A stretch of 10,292 nucleotides of DNA, from the NCBI GenBank assembly GCA_026770585.1, contig MU646471.1:147542-157833 (forward strand), read 5' to 3'. Positions 1-4,870 of the stretch are shown piece after piece; position 1 is the stretch's first letter; each line of letters starts with the position of its first letter. A program made the position numbers and the translations under genes. The DNA comes from Baffinella frigidus. Lineage: Eukaryota > Cryptophyceae > Cryptomonadales > Baffinellaceae. The notes beneath the pieces are model-generated. The model did no database searches, was not told the DNA's origin, and worked only from the letters and a program-made list of their open reading frames with translations.

Positions 1-111
<111 letters not shown>

Positions 112-172
112 ACGGGTCGGCTGTACTCGGGGTAAGTGTCCTGACAACCGTTGTGGACGGAACGTGCACAGA

Positions 173-541
173 TGACACTTCGATCACGCGAGGCCAGGAT
201 AGTGCACTCCCGGACGAGTGGGGGGTAGGGTAGATCCAAGAGGGCCCGATGGGGCAGGTTCTTGGCATTGGAGCGATTTCGTACCTACGCACCACGTTTT
301 ATACCGAAAAAATGGTTTAAAACACCAGGTTTTGAAAGGTTTAAAACACCAGGTTTTGAAAACAGGGTTTAAAACACCAGGTTTTGAACCGAAAATCCTT
401 GAGATGGACGCCCTGCGAAATGTAGTAGGTGACGCGATGGGTGCGTGACTCTTTTGAGAGCCTGCAGGTGACACTTCGATCACGCGAGGCCGCGCACTTC
501 CGGAAGAAGGGGGGGCGGATCGAGGAGGGCCAGATGGGCAT
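173..541 (+). repeat. Diverged direct duplication, about 75-80 bp, two copies
   Basis: Copy 1 is 173-252 and copy 2 is 469-540. Both begin with the same 23 bases (173-195 and 469-491, containing CACTTCGATCACGCGAGGCC). They then stay alignable through a cActtCCGGA..AG..GGGG..GGATC.A.GAGGGCC.GATGGG stretch with substitutions and small indels. The 24-bp tandem repeat lies between them. Short open frames cross these copies but differ between them, so I do not call a gene. Confidence 0.85.
303..396 (+). repeat. 24-bp tandem repeat, three units
   Basis: Units at 314-337 and 338-361 are identical 24-mers (GGTTTAAAACACCAGG then TTTTGAAA). A third, 366-388, follows a 4-base interruption. The array is bracketed by ACCGAAAA at 303 and 387. 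Because the period is a multiple of three, an open frame at 218-448 on the plus strand carries a repeated GLKHQVLK peptide, but nothing else suggests that it is a gene. Confidence 0.9.
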
Positions 542-548
542 CCGGTAC

Positions 549-760
549 ACCCCACACCCGAAACCAGAATCACGGAACACCAAACACCAAACACCAAACA
601 ACAAACAACAAACACCAAACCCCAGACCCCAAGACCCAAAATCCAAACCCCCAACCTTACACCCCAAACCCCAAACCCCAAACCCGAAAACAGAAAACAG
701 AAAACAGAAACCCTACACCCGAAACCCGAAACCCTAAATCCTAAACCCGAAACCAGAAAC
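549..760. repeat. C/A-rich degenerate telomere-like tract
   Basis: A strongly asymmetric strand of short runs: CACCAAA and CAACAAA repeats at about 577-620, CCCCAAA repeats at 655-685, GAAAACA repeats near 685-710, and CCCGAAA / CCCTAAA at 710-755. G is scarce on this strand. The unit drifts continuously around (C)2-4(A)3 with T or G substitutions, as expected of decayed interstitial telomeric DNA. Open frames here are a by-product of the low complexity. Confidence 0.85.
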
Positions 761-795
761 GGTAGGGGTGCGACGTTTGGGGGCGTCGAGGCGCA
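749..795 (+). repeat. Partial copy of the 95-bp telomere-associated unit
   Basis: Matches the first half of the full unit at 908-1002: CCCGAAA.C.GAAACGGTAGGGG followed by the conserved GACGTTTGGGGGCGTC (772-787), which has GACG/CGTC inverted ends. It stops after GAGGCGCA, where the sequence departs. Confidence 0.85.
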
Positions 796-802
796 TTTTT
801 TA

Positions 803-917
803 CGCGAATCCCGAATCCCTAAACCCTATGCACCAAACCCCAAACCCCCAACCATCATCCCTAAACCCTAAACCCTAAACCCTAAATCCTAAGCCCTAAG
901 CCCTAAACCCGAAACCT
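803..917. repeat. Interstitial CCCTAAA telomere-like array
   Basis: Contains recurrent CCCTAAA heptamers, clearest at 860-910, with CCTAAAT, CCCTAAG and CCCGAAA variants. CCCTAAA is the C-strand of TTTAGGG, the telomere repeat of plants and many algae and protists. The array is short, degenerate and embedded in other repeats, so it is interstitial, not a chromosome end. Confidence 0.85.
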
Positions 918-1002
918 GAAACGGTAGGGGCGCGACGTTTGGGGGCGTCAAGGCTCACGACGGAAACCTGGTGGTGGCTGTTCCGGGAAGCAAGGTGTGT
1001 TG
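908..1002 (+). repeat. Full copy of the 95-bp telomere-associated unit
   Basis: The most complete copy. The left half holds ACGGTAGGGG and GACGTTTGGGGGCGTC (933-948). The right half (955-1002) holds ACCTGGTGGTGGCTGTTCCG and GGAAGCAAGGTGTGTTGAT. The tail runs into CCTAAGTTAACC repeats. Other copies are 749-795 (left half), 1216-1262 (left half) and 1312-1360 (right half). All sit among telomere-like runs, so the unit is part of a composite telomere-associated repeat. No coding potential was seen. Confidence 0.9.
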
Positions 1003-1045
1003 ATCCTAAGTTAACCAACCCTAAGTTAACAACTAAACTAACAAA

Positions 1046-1104
1046 CGCCTAGGGCCCTATGGGGGTCCTAGGGGAGGGGCAGTTACGAGCGAGGTACCCC
1101 TGTA
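1046..1104 (+). mobile_element. MITE family A, right-hand half only
   Basis: Matches the inner core and right end of the intact family A element at 4697-4818. It has CCTAGGGCCCTA, then AGGGGCAGTT, then GAGCGAGGTACCCCTG ending at 1102, followed by TA (1103-1104). The left half and left terminal repeat are absent. Another copy starts 12 bases downstream in the same orientation. Family A has no coding capacity, so it would need a transposase from elsewhere. Confidence 0.8.
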
Positions 1105-1116
1105 GCCGCCCTAGAC

Positions 1117-1215
1117 TATAGGGGGTACCTCGCTCATAAGAAAGCGCCACCAACTAGGACCCTGCAGTAGGCCTATGCCTAGGGCCCTACGGTAGTCCTA
1201 GGGGAGGGGCAGTTT
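1117..1215 (+). mobile_element. MITE family A, copy lacking its right terminal repeat
   Basis: Starts with TA then the left terminal repeat TAGGGGGTACCTCGCTCATA (from 1119). It continues through AGGACCCTGCAGTAGGCC and CCTAGGGCCCTACGGTA (1178-1194) to GGGGCAGTTT at 1215. The final roughly 22 bases are missing and the left half of the telomere-associated unit follows directly. The segment 1179-1215 duplicates 1048-1084 in the neighbouring partial copy. Confidence 0.85.
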
Positions 1216-1360
1216 CCCGAAACGCTAGGGGAGCGACGTTTGGGGGCGTCAAGGTGCACGACTTAGGGTTTGTTAACTTAGGGTCGATAGACCGTAAGTT
1301 GACACACCAGGCGCACGACGGGAACCTGGTTGGTGCTGTTCCGGGAAGCAAGGTGTGTCA
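1216..1360 (+). repeat. 95-bp unit split by an inverted copy of its own tail
   Basis: The left half lies at 1216-1262 (with GACGTTTGGGGGCGTC) and the right half at 1312-1360. The piece between (about 1262-1311) reads as the reverse complement of the CCTAAGTTAAC tail that follows the full copy at 1002. GCACGAC occurs on both sides of the interruption (1255-1261 and 1313-1319). AGTTGACACACC at 1297-1308 pairs perfectly with GGTGTGTCAACT at 1352-1363, so the block can fold into a stem with an inner GGAAC/GTTCC stem. Confidence 0.75.
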
Positions 1361-1361
1361 A

Positions 1362-1508
1362 CTGAGGGTTTAATTGTTCACTCTGTCTACGCGAGGTTTA
1401 GTTGTTCACTTCACTACTTAGGGTTCAGTGATTCACTTGTCTACTTAGGGTTTAGTTGTTCACTTAGGGTTGAGGTGTAGTTGTGTACTTAGGGTTTAGG
1501 GTTTGGGG
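1362..1508 (+). repeat. Degenerate minisatellite built on TTAGGGTTTAGTTGTTCACT
   Basis: About five units of 25-32 bases, each combining a (T)TTAGGG or GAGGG motif with TTTAGTTGTTCACT and CTACTTAGGG or a variant. It closes with TTTAGGGTTTGGGGG. This is G-rich telomere-like DNA on the plus strand, opposite in polarity to the C-rich array at 803-917. Confidence 0.8.
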
Positions 1509-1551
1509 GATCACGGACTCGTGGCTGTTCAAGTTCCCACTCTGAATCCGG

Positions 1552-1595
1552 CAACTGTTGACTGATCAGTCAACTGAGTCAACTGTTGACTGATC
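1552..1595. repeat. Palindrome GTTGACTGATCAGTCAAC with a 16-bp direct repeat
   Basis: GTTGACTGATCAGTCAAC at 1557-1574 is a perfect 18-bp palindrome. The 16-mer CAACTGTTGACTGATC occurs at 1552-1567 and again at 1580-1595. A further GTTTCC / GGAAAC set nearby (1595, 1647, 1663, 1754, 1776) makes 1550-1790 a palindrome cluster. Open frames of 64-96 codons cross it on both strands; I see no family and do not call a gene. Confidence 0.85.
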
Positions 1596-1746
1596 GTTTC
1601 CATGCCAAACGTTGACGGAACTGTTCCGCACTTTCCGCAAACCAGGGAAACTGACTCCCGGTTTCCTCCTTGTGAGGATCCTTGTGAGCCACACGAGGCT
1701 TTCCTTGCGAACAGAATGAAAGAACATTTTAAAATTTGTGGGGAAA

Positions 1747-1788
1747 TGATCACGTTTCCGTTCGGACATCCGTACGGAAACGTGATCA
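1747..1788. repeat. 15-bp perfect hairpin
   Basis: TGATCACGTTTCCGT at 1747-1761 is the exact reverse complement of 1774-1788. The 12-base loop holds a further CGG/CCG pairing. It follows a TTTTAAAATT motif at 1728-1737. It may be the inner part of a larger decayed inverted-repeat element reaching back to the GACTGATCGTTTCC at about 1588. Confidence 0.9.
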
Positions 1789-1906
1789 AATGCTGACTTT
1801 TGGCGTGTTTCCTGGGCAATAATTCATAATTAACTTATGAATCTGTTCGCATGGATAGCCTCGTGTGGAGGAGACCAGATTTAGGGTTTAGGGGTCTCAT
1901 GTGAAT

Positions 1907-2026
1907 ACACTTTCAATTTATGAAAATGGTTTCAATCAAAATTACTACACATTTTCTTTAATATTACTAATAAAGATCTTCATGTGTCGTAAATTTCATT
2001 GAATCATTTCTATAAATTGAAAGTGT
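1907..2026. mobile_element. 120-bp AT-rich foldback element
   Basis: ACACTTTCAATTTAT at 1907-1921 is the exact reverse complement of 2012-2026. Pairing continues inward with a few mismatches for about 38 bases per arm and weakly across the rest, so nearly the whole element folds on itself. It is far more AT-rich than its surroundings. The flanks resemble each other: GGAGGAGACCAGAT just upstream (about 1867-1880) and GTGAGGAGACCAACC downstream (about 2044-2058). It has no coding capacity. A non-autonomous foldback or MITE is the best reading; its superfamily is not identifiable. Confidence 0.75.
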
Positions 2027-2168
2027 TTTGGTAGAAGGTCCTTGTGAGGAGACCAACCCTGTCAGAGCTAGATGGTGAGCGTTTCTGGTTTGCGGTTTGC
2101 GGTTCATGGGGTAGTGTGCGGGGGGTATCTGATAAATTCGAGCATTTGTGGGCAGGGGAGGCGGCAGC

Positions 2169-2234
2169 AAATTTGTTCAAATTTGATCAAATTCGATCAA
2201 ATTCGATCAAATTCGATCAAATTCGATCAAATTT
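2169..2234 (+). repeat. 10-bp tandem repeat AAATTCGATC, 6.6 units
   Basis: Units start at 2169, 2179, 2189, 2199, 2209 and 2219, plus AAATTT at 2229. The first two are variants (AAATTTGTTC, AAATTTGATC) and the rest are identical. The period places an AAATT tract and a GATC site every 10 bases, close to one helical turn. A 10-bp period is not a multiple of three, so the open frames across it are not conserved coding sequence. Confidence 0.95.
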
Positions 2235-2393
2235 AGGCAGCTGGCCGAGGACGAAGCGTCTCGCTGCCGAGCAAAGAGGGAACAACTTAAAACGTTCAAA
2301 GTCCCTTTACCTGCAAGCCGTGTCCAGATTCTGGACATGACTGTCTTATATGTGCCAAGTTGGCTCGACAGCGGTCAGTCTCACTCGGGTTGA
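2232..2393 (+). pseudogene. Coding-like relic, unidentified
   Basis: After the 10-bp array, the plus frame beginning at 2232 is open to TGA at 2391-2393. It reads as an ordinary mixed-composition peptide: a charged start with RQLAEDEASRCRAKREQLK, then KVPLPASRVQILD and VLYVPSWLDSG. There is no start codon before the array. The stretch 2283-2393 is alignable with 3602-3711 at almost the same spacing, including TCGACAGCGG at 2365 and 3683. VLYVP and LDSG faintly recall retrotransposon polyprotein motifs, but no domain is recognisable, so I assign no function. Confidence 0.25.
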
Positions 2394-2683
2394 ACGACTT
2401 TTCTCAAGTTGACGACTATTCTCAAGTTGACGACTATTCTCAAGTTGACGACTATTCTCAAGTTAACGACTTTTCTCAAGTTGGCTATTCTCAAGTTGAC
2501 AGGTTGACTTTTCTCAAGTTGACAGCTGGAGCTTTCCCCCGGCAGGCGGGGATGGAGCGGGTGGAGAACGAAGCGGTGCGTCTTTCGCGCGCTGCAAAAG
2601 AGGCTTACAACCTGCAGACCGAACTCGATGTCGCCTTCGCCGGACAACGGTACGGATCTTGCCTGTCATGGTCAACGCCGTAG
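2360..2683 (+). other. Open frame containing the 18-bp repeat; coding status uncertain
   Basis: A 108-codon plus frame from a TTG at 2360 to the stop at 2681-2683. Residues about 11-45 are the 18-bp repeat, giving a DDYSQV hexapeptide. Residues about 65-95 are charged and helix-like (MERVENEAVRLSRAAKEAYN, then LQTELDVAF). The last residues lie inside a dispersed repeat (2633-2676), so the C-terminus belongs to repeat DNA. It may be a fragment of a coiled-coil gene or chance; no ATG start and no known family. Confidence 0.2.
2392..2520 (+). repeat. 18-bp minisatellite GACGACTATTCTCAAGTT
   Basis: Units: 2392-2410 (variant), 2411-2428, 2429-2446 and 2447-2464 (identical), 2465-2482 (AACGACTTTTCTCAAGTT), a 15-base unit 2483-2497 and a 23-base unit 2498-2520. 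TCTCAAGTT is invariant in all seven. The array is clean in the centre and decayed at both ends, typical of tandem growth by slippage or unequal exchange. Confidence 0.95.
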
Positions 2684-2892
2684 ACCATCAACGCCGTTGA
2701 CCATCAACACCGTTGACCGCCGCGGAGTCTGGTTGAGGGCTGTAGTGTTGAAGGGTTGTGGTCAGGGGTGAGCAGCTGGCACGAATCTTGCCTGTCATGG
2801 TCAACGCCGCGGAGTCTGGTTGAGGGTTGTAGGGATGAGGGGTTGTGGTTAGGAGTCAGCAGCGGGCGGAAGCGGAGGCGGTGCAGCACGGG
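2633..2892 (+). repeat. 87-bp tandem duplication with dispersed 44-bp repeat
   Basis: The 44 bases at 2633-2676 (GCCTTCGCCGGACAACGG then TACGGATCTTGCCTGTCATG and GTCAAC) recur at 3039-3082 with one difference. A shorter copy is at 2781-2805. Between them lie short GACCATCAACGCCGTT repeats at 2681-2718. The unit beginning GCCGCGGAGTCTGGTTGAGG at 2719 is repeated at 2806, giving an 87-bp period for about 62 clearly alignable bases. The minus-strand open frame at 2704-2889 just reflects this duplication. Confidence 0.85.
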
Positions 2893-3038
2893 GTAGGAGC
2901 GCGTTCTTCTTCTTGAGCACTCTCGATACAGGTCCTAAATGAGGCCCTTGAGCCTTGAGTTGAGTGATACAAAAGTCTATGAGCCTTGAGGAACGGGCCC
3001 GCCTCGGAAACGTGAGCCCTCCCAGGACCCTACAGTAG
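2893..3038. other. Spacer with a short MITE family A fragment
   Basis: Mostly unassigned sequence with GAGCCTTGAG twice (2949 and 2981). The end, AGGACCCTACAGTAGGCC at about 3024-3041, is an exact match to the inner core of family A (4736-4753), so a small core fragment is embedded where the 44-bp repeat begins. No gene was seen. Confidence 0.6.
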
Positions 3039-3058
3039 GCCTTCGCCGGACAGCGGTA

Positions 3059-3150
3059 CGGATCTTGCCTGTCATGGTCAACCTAACCCGGTAGGATGCA
3101 GTACCACTGGAAACCAGACCGCGTCGGTTGACCATGACAGGCAAGATCCG
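3059..3150. repeat. Perfect 25-bp inverted repeat with 42-base spacer
   Basis: The 25 bases at 3059-3083 (CGGATCTTGCCTGTCATGGT then CAACC) are the exact reverse complement of 3126-3150. The left arm belongs to the dispersed 44-bp repeat (3039-3082). The spacer's right part (GTACCACTGG..ACC..ACCGCGTC) recurs at 7450-7485. At that second locus the right arm is absent. It could be a MITE or a foldback rearrangement of the dispersed repeat. Confidence 0.85.
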
Positions 3151-3165
3151 GCGCATATAAAATAG
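3151..3165 (+). promoter_or_regulatory. TATA-like motif, conserved in two repeat copies
   Basis: GCGCATATAAAATAG at 3151-3165 matches GCGCGTATAAAATAG at 7490-7504. Both follow the same ACCGCGTC(G/A)GTTG repeat sequence. TATAAAA fits a eukaryotic TATA box, but no gene downstream can be supported. It is listed as a possible element promoter only. Confidence 0.2.
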
Positions 3166-3210
3166 TAGACCTATCCCAGAGTGTGCCGGCATTCGATAAG
3201 TACACGTGGT

Positions 3211-3280
3211 CAACCCATGCGCACACATTGTGTGCGTACGGGTAGCAACCCATGCGCACATATTGTGTGCGTACGGGTAG
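3211..3280. repeat. 35-bp palindromic tandem repeat, two units
   Basis: Units 3211-3245 and 3246-3280 differ at one base. Each is nearly self-complementary: CAACCCATGCGCACACA, then TTGTGTGCGTACGGGTAG, with CGCACA pairing to TGTGCG and ACCC pairing to GGGT. Minus-strand frames give a repeated MCA..YPYAHN peptide, which is a by-product of the repeat. Confidence 0.9.
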
Positions 3281-3311
3281 ATGGCCGCGCGGACACGGCC
3301 CATTCTGTACC

Positions 3312-3392
3312 ACGACCCTGAATCACGCACATTGTGCGACGACCCTGAATCGCACGCATTGTACGACGTCCCTGAATCGCACACATTGTACG
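3312..3392 (+). repeat. 27-bp tandem repeat, three units
   Basis: Units 3312-3338, 3339-3365 and 3366-3392 each read ACG(A/T)CCCTGAATC followed by GCAC.CATTGT.CG. The inner GCACACATTGT resembles the core of the 35-bp palindromic repeat just upstream, so both arrays may derive from one ancestor. The period is a multiple of three, giving DPES.TL peptides in plus frames without other gene evidence. Confidence 0.9.
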
Positions 3393-3405
3393 TGCACGAC
3401 CCGGC

Positions 3406-3530
3406 GGAGGGGAGGGGAGAGAGAGAGGAGAGGGAAGAGGATAGAGAGAGAGAGAGGGGAGAGAGAGGGGAGAGAGAGGGGAGGATAGAGAGATAGGAGA
3501 GAGAGGTAGAGAGAGAGAGGAGAGAGAGAA
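3406..3530. repeat. 125-bp GA-rich purine tract without any C
   Basis: All G and A except for a few T; no C on the plus strand from 3406 to 3530. It is mainly GA dinucleotides with GGGG interruptions. Long polypurine mirror tracts can form intramolecular triplex (H-DNA). Open frames rich in R and E (plus) or S and L (minus) are artefacts of this composition. Confidence 0.95.
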
Positions 3531-3601
3531 CCGTTGGGGGTGGTGACGAGGCGCTGCTGTTGTTTTTCTCTTTCACGGTCTGTTATCGAGCGGAACGGGT
3601 A

Positions 3602-3757
3602 CAACTTGAAGAGGTTTGAAGATTTGTACCTGAACCCGGGTCATTATTCCGGACCTGGACTTTTAAAACGTCCCGACCTCACTCGACAGCGGAGGACCTC
3701 ATTCTTTCCCGCATTGTGGGTGGCAGGTCGCCAACAACAATGCGAAAGAGTGGTTGA
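3602..3757 (+). pseudogene. Second copy of the coding-like relic
   Basis: CAACTT at 3602 and TCGACAGCGG at 3683 are 81 bases apart, against 82 in the copy at 2283-2374, and the interval is alignable with many substitutions. In the frame matching LDSG of the first copy it reads VPTSLDSGGPHSFPHCGWQV, then ANNNAKEWLTAGTYPQP, and stops at 3780. An upstream in-frame stop (3664) and the later switch to the 3758 frame mean it is broken if it was ever coding. Confidence 0.25.
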
Positions 3758-4126
3758 CGGCGGGGACATACCCCCAACCCTGAAACCCAAACCCTGCACA
3801 GGTACATCCGGGACGCAGACTCCCTAGGGTCCCTCCTCACTGGCAGAACGCGGCAAAACGCCTGCAGGGACCTTCTCCGGTCCGATGGCGGGTCCTTCAC
3901 CACCAACTCCCCCTCGGACCCCACCTCGACTGCCCGACACAACACTCCAGCGTCGGGCTCGTTCTCAGGGTCCAAACCCTCCACGCCCCACGAGCCCTCC
4001 TCGCCCATCGCCAAGAGCCCTGCGGGGGTCGGCAAGGTCCAGGTGCGGAGGGGGAAGGCGGCGCTGGCCCTAGCGGGGCAGGAGCCTGGGGCGGGGTTCG
4101 TCGCGGCCCGCCAGGGTAGGTTCTAG
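3758..4126 (+). CDS. Possible terminal exon or gene fragment, unidentified
   Basis: A 122-codon frame, open from a TGA at 3755-3757 to TAG at 4124-4126, with no ATG. Residues about 14-41 look like an ordinary fold segment (HRYIRDADSLGSLLTGRTRQ then NACRDLL). Residues 42-85 are rich in S, T and P. The tail is basic and alanine-rich (KVQVRRGKAALALAGQEPGA then GFVAARQGRF). By my count of 109 codons, third positions are 84% G+C and second positions 64%, which fits real codon bias. CTGCACAG at 3794-3801 could be a splice acceptor. Caution: the minus strand is also open (3679-4122, with ATG at 4006-4008) and its codon third positions coincide with these, so composition cannot choose the strand. I prefer plus because it continues the relic upstream. 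No family is recognised. Confidence 0.3.
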   Translation, partial: RRGHTPNPETQTLHRYIRDADSLGSLLTGRTRQNACRDLLRSDGGSFTTNSPSDPTSTARHNTPASGSFSGSKPSTPHEPSSPIAKSPAGVGKVQVRRGKAALALAGQEPGAGFVAARQGRF

Positions 4127-4225
4127 TGGCTATTTGTCTCGAGGTACATGTAGTGAATTCACTGTAGAATCAGTGGATTTGTGCCAGATTACGGCCTGGT
4201 CAAACGACCCATATTCGCCCGTCCG

Positions 4226-4300
4226 CCACTAGAGGGATAGTCATAGGCCTATTGTAGGGTCCTGGGGCGCACGCCTCCTTATACGCGAAGTACCCCTGTA
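4226..4300 (-). mobile_element. Truncated MITE family A copy abutting a family B-like end
   Basis: Read on the minus strand from 4300: TA, then CAGGGGTACTTCG, a decayed inner part, AGGACCCTACAATAGGCC and TATGACTA, which is the left half of family A. The inner end meets CCACTAGAGGGATAG at 4226-4240, close to the family B terminus CCACTTAAGGGATA. The right half of A and the rest of B are missing, so this is a rearranged junction of two element families. Confidence 0.65.
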
Positions 4301-4339
4301 TATGTATGCCGTGGGGTGACGAGTGGGGAGTGTGAAGGG

Positions 4340-4671
4340 GGATGGGTGTGTGAATATTACAGCGACGCTTGATTAAAGATACATGTACTGTTGTGTTCAT
4401 TGATCACCAGACGAATGTGGGAAGAGGTGTGGGTGTGTGAATATCAGAGTGGATCTAATTTCGGGACAAGGCATAATATGTCCCGCTATCTTAGGCTTCC
4501 AACGCCGAAGATAAGGGTGTATATGCTATTTTAGGCATACGATGATGCTATCTTACGCCTGTTTAGGTGGACCGATTCTGGTATGTTCCGAGATGAAATC
4601 CGGGGGCGGAGCGGGACACTGAGGCTAGAGTACAGATACTGTTTTGTGTATTGAACACACGACGAATGTGG
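4340..4671 (+). repeat. Diverged direct duplication interrupted by MITE family C
   Basis: GGGTGTGTGAATATTACAG (about 4344) recurs as GGGTGTGTGAATATCAGAG (about 4432). GATACATGTACTGTTGTGTT and the following bases to GACGAATGTGG (about 4378-4422) recur as CAGATACTGTTTTGTGTATT to GACGAATGTGG (about 4631-4671). The second unit is split by the family C element at 4458-4594, so the duplication of host sequence surrounds the insertion. Confidence 0.7.
4458..4594 (+). mobile_element. MITE family C, copy 1
   Basis: A 137-bp element homologous over its length to 6488-6625. The right end ATTCTGGTATGTTCCGAGAT (4575-4594) matches that copy with one difference. The left end is decayed to ATTTCGGGACAAGGCATAAT. 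The inside has recurrent TAT.TTAGGC and AGGGTG.ATATG motifs in the same order as copy 2. It is non-coding. No clear target duplication was seen. Confidence 0.7.
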
Positions 4672-4696
4672 CTACAGTGTGCAAGTCCAGCGTCAC

Positions 4697-4818
4697 TACA
4701 GGGGTACCTCGATCATAAGAAACCGCCTCCCCCTAGGACCCTACAGTAGGCCTATGCCTAGGGTCATATGGTGGTCCTACGGGGGGGGGCAGTTTCTAAT
4801 GAGCGAGGTACCCCTGTA
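4697..4818 (+). mobile_element. MITE family A, intact copy
   Basis: Flanked by TA on both sides (4697-4698, 4817-4818). The 118-bp element has 25-bp terminal inverted repeats at 4699-4723 (CAGGGGTACCTCGATCATAA then GAAAC) and 4792-4816, matching at 23 of 25. The core holds AGGACCCTACAGTAGGCC and CCTAGGG. A TA target and ends starting CAG fit a Tc1/mariner-like transposase, by inference only. It encodes no transposase. One frame gives the peptide GTSIIRNRLPLGPYSRPMPR, which is a translation artefact of the element. Confidence 0.85.
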
Positions 4819-4870
4819 CAGCAGCCGGGGTGGCTGGAGGGCCAGAGGTGTGGGTATTAGGTTACGAACC

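Noticed and set aside
3211-3392. CRISPR array
   Set aside because: The 27-bp and 35-bp units are contiguous tandem repeats without unique spacers, no cas genes are present, and the window is clearly eukaryotic in character.
2977-3576. 199-codon minus-strand open frame, serine and leucine rich
   Set aside because: Most of it is the purine tract and the 27-bp and 35-bp repeats read on the other strand; the composition is an artefact.
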